Shown here: positions 57,644-64,000 of the stretch, in pieces
How the letters are laid out: each line of letters starts with the position of its first letter
Position numbering within the stretch: position 1 is the first letter of the stretch
From: Siphonodentalium dalli
Taxonomy: Eukaryota; Mollusca; Scaphopoda; Gadilida; Siphonodentaliidae
NCBI GenBank assembly: GCA_032622095.1
Contig: CP136068.1
Span: forward strand, 123,695,989 to 123,759,988
Direction of reading: 5' to 3'
DNA length: 64,000 bases
The notes under the pieces: generated by a model
Databases searched by the model: none
Seen by the model: only the letters and a program-made list of their open reading frames with translations
What the model was told of the DNA's origin: nothing
Program-made: the position numbers and the translations under genes

Positions 57644-60046
57644 TCAGTGCTTCTGGGTAGACAACGTTCCTAGTTTTCCCTTCTGGTGCATAAACGAACA
57701 GACTGGAGGGGAGCCGACCCGTGAGCATGCAACATATAGCTGTCCATGTGAGAAACAGGGACTCTGAAGTTGGAGGCCAACAACTTGAAGTGTCTGTCCT
57801 TGTGATTTGTTGATTGACATTGCAAAGCTCAATCGAACTGGGAACTGAAGCCGGCGGAACTGTATTGGCGACTCAGTGGGAATCAATGGAATCCTAGGGA
57901 GAAAAACATGCTCCCCTTTCGCACATCCAGTGAGAATAGTTGCCTCAATGATATGAGGTGATATTTTCTTGATAGAAAGTCGTGTACCATTACACAACTT
58001 AGGTGGTTCAAGATTTCGAAGCAACATGATTGGTGCACCTACCTTCAACTGCAACTGATGAGGTGGCATGCCTGGGGGTTTGAGTGAATTGAGAAACTCG
58101 GTCGGGTAATTTACAATTTCTGATTGGTCTGGAATGGTATCAATGGAGTGCATAGAATGAAGCTGTCCAGGGACTTGTTCCAACAACTTCAAGTTAACCT
58201 CGTCAACAATATCATTTGTAGGAGCTAGGATGGCTCTCTCACAGAGCCATGTGTGATCCGAGAGCTTGCTAGGAAGATCTCTGAAAACATTCACAATAAG
58301 CTCATCAAGAGAGGAAACAATCGAGCTCAAAGCAGATAGATCTATTCGTCCTTCGGCATCAGAATTGCACTTGCCATCGCCAATTCTGAGTAACTGGTCG
58401 GAAAAATATGCAGCCACGTCATTACCAAACAGATGCGCCCTCATGTTAATTGTCAGCTTGAGTATTCGAACACTCTTCCAAAGGTAAGATGATTTGATGC
58501 AAGCTTTTAATTCATCAGCCTTTGTGCCTCTTGGTACAATAGGCAGAGTTTGTCGGAAGTCTCCAGACAATAGTAAGGTTATGCCACCCATAATATTGTT
58601 ACAGCCCCTTATATCTTGCAGTGTTCGATCCAGTGCCTCGAATGCCCTCTTATCTGACATAGTACACTCATCCCAGACAATCAACACAGCCTCTCTCAAC
58701 AGGTGAGCAAGACCAGTACCCTTGCTTATATTACATGTTGGAGTATCGCTCGCATTCAAATTGAGTGGCAGTTTGAATGTTGAATGTGCAGTTCTACCTC
58801 CAGGAAGAAGTGTTGCAGCTATGCCAGAGGATGCAACTGCAACAGCGATTTTCCTTTCTTCCCTGACTGTCGCCAATATAAGGTTGGTTACAAACGTTTT
58901 CCCAGTGCCCCCGGGAGCGTCGAGAAAATAAATACCACCAAGGTGATTGGCAACACTCTGCAGTATGGTCACATAACAGTGTCGCTGCTCTGGGAGAAGA
59001 TTTGGTTCGCCCGATGACAGAGTGTGTTCGATGGTATCTAAATCATACGACAGTTCACGTAGCACCTCTCTGGGCAGTGCAGACATGCGAGAATGTTGAG
59101 TGCGAGGGAGACCGAAAGTGTGGAGCTCTGGTCCCCCAAGAGCCAGGATTTTGTTTTCGATCTCGATGAGAGAAGCATTGAAAATATCATCGTTGAATGA
59201 AACGTCAATGCCAGGATTTGCAACCTGCAACCTGTACTTAAGATCCTCCGAGAGGTTTTCTCTGAATTGGAGCCACAATTCAAGAGGATTGGCAATACCA
59301 CATATGTGCAAGAGAGTCGCAAACAAACTACGCAAACTCCTAGGAGACTTTGATATGGCTGCCTCTGTCATCGTTGCCTCCCATTGATGGTCGTCTTCCA
59401 ATAGTCCCCTTTTGAAGCACGCTTCTCTGTAGCTAAGACATAATTGGCCGTCGACAGTTCGTAAGGAGTTAAAAGATGTTGTACCTTCCACTTCATGCAG
59501 CAGTATTCTCAAGAAAAAACATTCCTGTTGTGTGGGATGAACAGTGTATACCCTACCGAGAGCATAGTCTTTGAACACGCCCATGACTCCTTCGACGGGT
59601 TCACCACGCTTGCGGCGGACCCATCGATTATTGACAAAGGTGAAATAAGATGGGAGGTCACAGTACAAAATTGTGTTGGCAAAATCATCTTCTTGGCAAA
59701 GTTTGAAAAAGGCAGTGAGTGTCGTCTCTTTTGGTGCCGATACAACTTGTGCCGCTGTTTGTTCGGTGAAGTACACTCTCTGTCCATTTTCTAAATGCAC
59801 AGCAAGTCGAAAAACGGCTGGGTGTCTATCGTGGATGGGGAAGTCAAAAATGCGCCAAAACGCTTCATTGGTACTGATGTACCTACCCATTTGAAACTGA
59901 CTCAACTCGTCCTTTGTTCTCATGTCTCGTAGGGCGAACATAGCCGCATCTGATCCCTTATTGATGTATTTGCATACATACTTTATAGCTTTTACAGAGT
60001 TGCAAAACTCAACGTTTATGTGTGCGTTGAAGATTTTTGATAACAT
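57644..60046 (-). CDS. Helitron Rep/helicase, inner copy lacking the HUH motif
   Basis: 800-codon frame identical to residues 147-946 of the outer copy except Asp for His in MSDKRAFEAL. It keeps the Rep tyrosine segment IKYVCKYINKG (Tyr 23 and 27 of this frame) and a full Pif1-like helicase: Walker A DAPGGTGKT near 378, Walker B VLIVWDEC near 457, SGDFRQTLPIVPRG near 493, and the C-terminal SINKSQGQT and LYVACSRV. The 5' part with the nickase histidines was lost at the duplication joint at 60069. The first Met at 60046 is therefore internal to the ancestral protein. It could still encode a helicase but not an intact Rep. Confidence 0.88.
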   Translation of the reverse strand: MLSKIFNAHINVEFCNSVKAIKYVCKYINKGSDAAMFALRDMRTKDELSQFQMGRYISTNEAFWRIFDFPIHDRHPAVFRLAVHLENGQRVYFTEQTAAQVVSAPKETTLTAFFKLCQEDDFANTILYCDLPSYFTFVNNRWVRRKRGEPVEGVMGVFKDYALGRVYTVHPTQQECFFLRILLHEVEGTTSFNSLRTVDGQLCLSYREACFKRGLLEDDHQWEATMTEAAISKSPRSLRSLFATLLHICGIANPLELWLQFRENLSEDLKYRLQVANPGIDVSFNDDIFNASLIEIENKILALGGPELHTFGLPRTQHSRMSALPREVLRELSYDLDTIEHTLSSGEPNLLPEQRHCYVTILQSVANHLGGIYFLDAPGGTGKTFVTNLILATVREERKIAVAVASSGIAATLLPGGRTAHSTFKLPLNLNASDTPTCNISKGTGLAHLLREAVLIVWDECTMSDKRAFEALDRTLQDIRGCNNIMGGITLLLSGDFRQTLPIVPRGTKADELKACIKSSYLWKSVRILKLTINMRAHLFGNDVAAYFSDQLLRIGDGKCNSDAEGRIDLSALSSIVSSLDELIVNVFRDLPSKLSDHTWLCERAILAPTNDIVDEVNLKLLEQVPGQLHSMHSIDTIPDQSEIVNYPTEFLNSLKPPGMPPHQLQLKVGAPIMLLRNLEPPKLCNGTRLSIKKISPHIIEATILTGCAKGEHVFLPRIPLIPTESPIQFRRLQFPVRLSFAMSINKSQGQTLQVVGLQLQSPCFSHGQLYVACSRVGSPPVCSFMHQKGKLGTLSTQKH

Positions 60047-60069
60047 GGGACAATATGGAACAACCCACC

Positions 60070-60967
60070 TTTATGTACAACAATTGGGAATTTTTCCCCA
60101 CACCAATTCTATTTCCTAAGTAACTGGGTTTGTATTTTTCTGTCTATACATTCACTCATCTAAGAGTTTCTTAATACATTAATTATCGTTGTTGATTAAT
60201 TCGTTAATTGAACTGAGTGGTCAGAATACAGAACTCAAAACGTGAGGAGACACATGAGATAATCAATGAGTTAATTCTGCCTTTTTAATCAAGAGAAATG
60301 ATGGTCTCACCATGGACCAATAACAATACAAGTACAACATTTGGGAATTTTTCCCCACACCAATTCAATTTCCTGAGTAACTGGATTTGTTTTTTTCTGT
60401 TTATACATTAATTCATCTAAGAGTTTCTTAATTCAATAATTCATTAATTATCGTTGTTCAGTGATTCGTTAATTAAACTGAGTTGTCAGAATACAGAAGT
60501 GAAAACGTGAGGAGACACATGAGATAATCAATAAGTTAATTCTGCCTTTTAAATCAAGAGAAATAATGGTCTCACCATGGACCTATAACAATTCAAGTAC
60601 AACATTTGGGAATTTTTCCCCACACCAATTCAATTTCCTGAGTAACTGGGTTTGTAATTTTCTGTCTATACATTCATCTAATAGTTTCTTAATCCATTAA
60701 TTATCGTTGTTGATTAATTCGTTAATTGAACTGAGTGGTCAGAATACAGAACTGAAAACGTGAGGCGACACATGAGATAAATAATCAAGTGAATGAACCA
60801 GATTGTGTGCAGAGCGATAATGTGGAATGTACAACGAATGAAAATGTTGGAAGAGATATCAATATAACCACTAAGCGCACCCACATCGAATGAAAGGGGA
60901 GGTCTCAAAAATCGAAGACAATGTTTTGGTTTTTCAATGAGTTAATTCTGCCGTTTTAATCAAGAGA
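60070..60967. repeat. 243-bp satellite, third block (duplicate of the second)
   Basis: Same unit order as 56557-57454. Confidence 0.9.
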
Positions 60968-61143
60968 AATTGGCCGTCGACAGTTTGTAAGGAGTTAAAC
61001 GATGTTGGATCTTCCACTTCATGCAGCAGCATTCTCAAGAAAAACAAACATTGCTGTTGTGTAGGATGAACAGTGTAGACCCTACCGAGAGCACAGTCTT
61101 TGAACACGCCCATTACTCATTCGACGGGTTCACCATTTCGCTT
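60968..61143 (-). pseudogene. Duplicate of the diverged helicase fragment
   Basis: Copy of 57455-57630 with the same TGA, produced by the 3513-bp duplication. Confidence 0.85.
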
Positions 61144-61156
61144 TTGAAAATTTACC

Positions 61157-63997
61157 TCAGTGCTTCTGGGTAGACAACGTTCCTAGTTTTCCCTTCTGGT
61201 GCATAAACGAACAGACTGGAGGGGAGCCGACCCGTGAGCATGCAACATATAGCTGTCCATGTGAGAAACAGGGACTCTGAAGTTGGAGGCCAACAACTTG
61301 AAGTGTCTGTCCTTGTGATTTGTTGATTGACATTGCAAAGCTCAATCGAACTGGGAACTGAAGCCGGCGGAACTGTATTGGCGACTCAGTGGGAATCAAT
61401 GGAATCCTAGGGAGAAAAACATGCTCCCCTTTCGCACATCCAGTGAGAATAGTTGCCTCAATGATATGAGGTGATATTTTCTTGATAGAAAGTCGTGTAC
61501 CATTACACAACTTAGGTGGTTCAAGATTTCGAAGCAACATGATTGGTGCACCTACCTTCAACTGCAACTGATGAGGTGGCATGCCTGGGGGTTTGAGTGA
61601 ATTGAGAAACTCGGTCGGGTAATTTACAATTTCTGATTGGTCTGGAATGGTATCAATGGAGTGCATAGAATGAAGCTGTCCAGGGACTTGTTCCAACAAC
61701 TTCAAGTTAACCTCGTCAACAATATCATTTGTAGGAGCTAGGATGGCTCTCTCACAGAGCCATGTGTGATCCGAGAGCTTGCTAGGAAGATCTCTGAAAA
61801 CATTCACAATAAGCTCATCAAGAGAGGAAACAATCGAGCTCAAAGCAGATAGATCTATTCGTCCTTCGGCATCAGAATTGCACTTGCCATCGCCAATTCT
61901 GAGTAACTGGTCGGAAAAATATGCAGCCACGTCATTACCAAACAGATGCGCCCTCATGTTAATTGTCAGCTTGAGTATTCGAACACTCTTCCAAAGGTAA
62001 GATGATTTGATGCAAGCTTTTAATTCATCAGCCTTTGTGCCTCTTGGTACAATAGGCAGAGTTTGTCGGAAGTCTCCAGACAATAGTAAGGTTATGCCAC
62101 CCATAATATTGTTACAGCCCCTTATATCTTGCAGTGTTCGATCCAGTGCCTCGAATGCCCTCTTATGTGACATAGTACACTCATCCCAGACAATCAACAC
62201 AGCCTCTCTCAACAGGTGAGCAAGACCAGTACCCTTGCTTATATTACATGTTGGAGTATCGCTCGCATTCAAATTGAGTGGCAGTTTGAATGTTGAATGT
62301 GCAGTTCTACCTCCAGGAAGAAGTGTTGCAGCTATGCCAGAGGATGCAACTGCAACAGCGATTTTCCTTTCTTCCCTGACTGTCGCCAATATAAGGTTGG
62401 TTACAAACGTTTTCCCAGTGCCCCCGGGAGCGTCGAGAAAATAAATACCACCAAGGTGATTGGCAACACTCTGCAGTATGGTCACATAACAGTGTCGCTG
62501 CTCTGGGAGAAGATTTGGTTCGCCCGATGACAGAGTGTGTTCGATGGTATCTAAATCATACGACAGTTCACGTAGCACCTCTCTGGGCAGTGCAGACATG
62601 CGAGAATGTTGAGTGCGAGGGAGACCGAAAGTGTGGAGCTCTGGTCCCCCAAGAGCCAGGATTTTGTTTTCGATCTCGATGAGAGAAGCATTGAAAATAT
62701 CATCGTTGAATGAAACGTCAATGCCAGGATTTGCAACCTGCAACCTGTACTTAAGATCCTCCGAGAGGTTTTCTCTGAATTGGAGCCACAATTCAAGAGG
62801 ATTGGCAATACCACATATGTGCAAGAGAGTCGCAAACAAACTACGCAAACTCCTAGGAGACTTTGATATGGCTGCCTCTGTCATCGTTGCCTCCCATTGA
62901 TGGTCGTCTTCCAATAGTCCCCTTTTGAAGCACGCTTCTCTGTAGCTAAGACATAATTGGCCGTCGACAGTTCGTAAGGAGTTAAAAGATGTTGTACCTT
63001 CCACTTCATGCAGCAGTATTCTCAAGAAAAAACATTCCTGTTGTGTGGGATGAACAGTGTATACCCTACCGAGAGCATAGTCTTTGAACACGCCCATGAC
63101 TCCTTCGACGGGTTCACCACGCTTGCGGCGGACCCATCGATTATTGACAAAGGTGAAATAAGATGGGAGGTCACAGTACAAAATTGTGTTGGCAAAATCA
63201 TCTTCTTGGCAAAGTTTGAAAAAGGCAGTGAGTGTCGTCTCTTTTGGTGCCGATACAACTTGTGCCGCTGTTTGTTCGGTGAAGTACACTCTCTGTCCAT
63301 TTTCTAAATGCACAGCAAGTCGAAAAACGGCTGGGTGTCTATCGTGGATGGGGAAGTCAAAAATGCGCCAAAACGCTTCATTGGTACTGATGTACCTACC
63401 CATTTGAAACTGACTCAACTCGTCCTTTGTTCTCATGTCTCGTAGGGCGAACATAGCCGCATCTGATCCCTTATTGATGTATTTGCATACATACTTTATA
63501 GCTTTTACAGAGTTGCAAAACTCAACGTTTATGTGTGCGTTGAAGATTTTTGATAACATGGGACAATATGGAACAACCCACCTATTGTCTGCAACAAAAT
63601 CCTGTCCATTTTTAAGTTTTATATTGGCGACATTTCCACCATCATCTGGCGATCTCCTCCTGTAAAGTGGATAGCCATCATGGCCAGTTTGCGTTTCTAA
63701 GAGGAACGCCCGAGGGTACCGCTTCGTACATTTTCGATCTTTCATGCAGGGCGAATTGAAATTGAATGGACCACATGGACCGTGTATCATCTGAGCCTTC
63801 ACAGTCTCGAACAATTCTGGATCATCATCAGGATCAGGAAATTCGGCAGAAATGAAGCTGTCGATCTGCTCAGGGCGTATTTTCTGTTTAAGCCAAGTTA
63901 AAATGTGTGCATGTGGTAGTCCTCTCTTTTGCCATTCAACCGTATACATATCGCACACAGGTTGGCCGAAAATGTGCGATTTCTTCAAAAGGTTCAT
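61157..63997 (-). CDS. Helitron Rep/helicase (RepHel), 5' end beyond window
   Basis: 946 codons without a stop; the frame continues past the window edge, so the first Met is probably internal. Order: HUH nickase motif GLPHAHIL (His 29 and 31), tyrosine segment IKYVCKYINKG (Tyr 169 and 173), then a Pif1-family SF1 helicase with Walker A DAPGGTGKT near 525, Walker B VLIVWDEC near 603, SGDFRQTLPIV near 639, SINKSQGQTLQ near 891 and LYVACSRVG near 917. RepHel nicks and unwinds DNA for rolling-circle transposition of Helitrons. The intact frame and key residues suggest recent activity. The satellite lies immediately downstream, then the array of non-autonomous units in the same orientation. Confidence 0.93.
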   Translation of the reverse strand: MNLLKKSHIFGQPVCDMYTVEWQKRGLPHAHILTWLKQKIRPEQIDSFISAEFPDPDDDPELFETVKAQMIHGPCGPFNFNSPCMKDRKCTKRYPRAFLLETQTGHDGYPLYRRRSPDDGGNVANIKLKNGQDFVADNRWVVPYCPMLSKIFNAHINVEFCNSVKAIKYVCKYINKGSDAAMFALRDMRTKDELSQFQMGRYISTNEAFWRIFDFPIHDRHPAVFRLAVHLENGQRVYFTEQTAAQVVSAPKETTLTAFFKLCQEDDFANTILYCDLPSYFTFVNNRWVRRKRGEPVEGVMGVFKDYALGRVYTVHPTQQECFFLRILLHEVEGTTSFNSLRTVDGQLCLSYREACFKRGLLEDDHQWEATMTEAAISKSPRSLRSLFATLLHICGIANPLELWLQFRENLSEDLKYRLQVANPGIDVSFNDDIFNASLIEIENKILALGGPELHTFGLPRTQHSRMSALPREVLRELSYDLDTIEHTLSSGEPNLLPEQRHCYVTILQSVANHLGGIYFLDAPGGTGKTFVTNLILATVREERKIAVAVASSGIAATLLPGGRTAHSTFKLPLNLNASDTPTCNISKGTGLAHLLREAVLIVWDECTMSHKRAFEALDRTLQDIRGCNNIMGGITLLLSGDFRQTLPIVPRGTKADELKACIKSSYLWKSVRILKLTINMRAHLFGNDVAAYFSDQLLRIGDGKCNSDAEGRIDLSALSSIVSSLDELIVNVFRDLPSKLSDHTWLCERAILAPTNDIVDEVNLKLLEQVPGQLHSMHSIDTIPDQSEIVNYPTEFLNSLKPPGMPPHQLQLKVGAPIMLLRNLEPPKLCNGTRLSIKKISPHIIEATILTGCAKGEHVFLPRIPLIPTESPIQFRRLQFPVRLSFAMSINKSQGQTLQVVGLQLQSPCFSHGQLYVACSRVGSPPVCSFMHQKGKLGTLSTQKH

Positions 63998-64000
63998 GAG

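Larger units (their letters stand above)
56557..60069. repeat. 3513-bp tandem duplication, copy 1
   Basis: Identical to 60070-63582 apart from a few bases (for example C/G at 58655/62168 and a small change near 56920/60433). The joint has only one base of microhomology. The copy includes satellite units, the helicase fragment and the Helitron ORF without its 5' part. Confidence 0.93.
60070..63582. repeat. 3513-bp tandem duplication, copy 2
   Basis: Second copy of 56557-60069. Here the Helitron frame continues past the breakpoint, so this copy holds the ancestral right-hand junction. Confidence 0.93.

Overview
This window looks like animal nuclear DNA, probably from a marine or other aquatic invertebrate. 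It holds a metazoan-type beta-1,3-galactosyltransferase with a single N-terminal membrane anchor, several decayed LINE reverse transcriptases, hAT-type and TTAA-flanked DNA transposons, and a Helitron Rep/helicase gene. There is no operon layout, no RNA gene I can support and no clear host multi-exon gene. Almost all the DNA is transposon or tandem repeat. The species cannot be named from the sequence.

Region 1 (1-36.5 kb) is a graveyard of DNA transposons and LINEs. A TTAA-flanked MITE family occurs three times (241-1144, 5092-5568, 13766-14200). Two non-autonomous hAT elements have 8-bp target duplications (1928-3130 and 33054-34158). An antisense LINE (5' end at 18299, 3' end at 6001) is bracketed by a 74-bp direct repeat. 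It was later split by a 9.5-kb foldback-type element (7891-17398), which itself contains two sense-strand LINE remnants and several MITEs. A separate 3.5-kb element (18879-22423) sits between TA dinucleotides, has about 200-bp terminal inverted repeats and carries a broken gene of a family I cannot name. From 23 to 33 kb there are diverged tandem duplications, a triplicated palindromic MITE and a 3.4-kb element with about 380-bp inverted termini. The only host-like gene is the galactosyltransferase at 35430-36433 on the minus strand. It is interrupted by an exact 14-bp tandem duplication.

Region 2 (36.5-54.1 kb) is a head-to-tail array of about 18 units of 0.7-1.2 kb, all in the same orientation. 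Read on the minus strand, most intact junctions have a GC-rich hairpin, 7-9 nt, CTAG, and then the start of the next unit, which is TC in most cases. These are the hallmarks of Helitron 3' and 5' ends, so I read the array as concatenated non-autonomous Helitrons. Two higher-order duplications (about 3.06 kb and 2.17 kb) lie inside it.

Region 3 (54.1-64 kb) is a roughly 243-bp satellite followed by a Helitron Rep/helicase gene on the minus strand. The gene is present twice because of a nearly perfect 3513-bp tandem duplication. The outer copy keeps the HUH nickase motif and runs off the window. The inner copy lacks HUH. The satellite monomer also occurs inside one array unit (48479-48600), and the array's last CTAG end (53746) lies just downstream of the satellite. 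The simplest reading is that 53746 is the 3' terminus of the coding Helitron and that the array units are its non-autonomous relatives.
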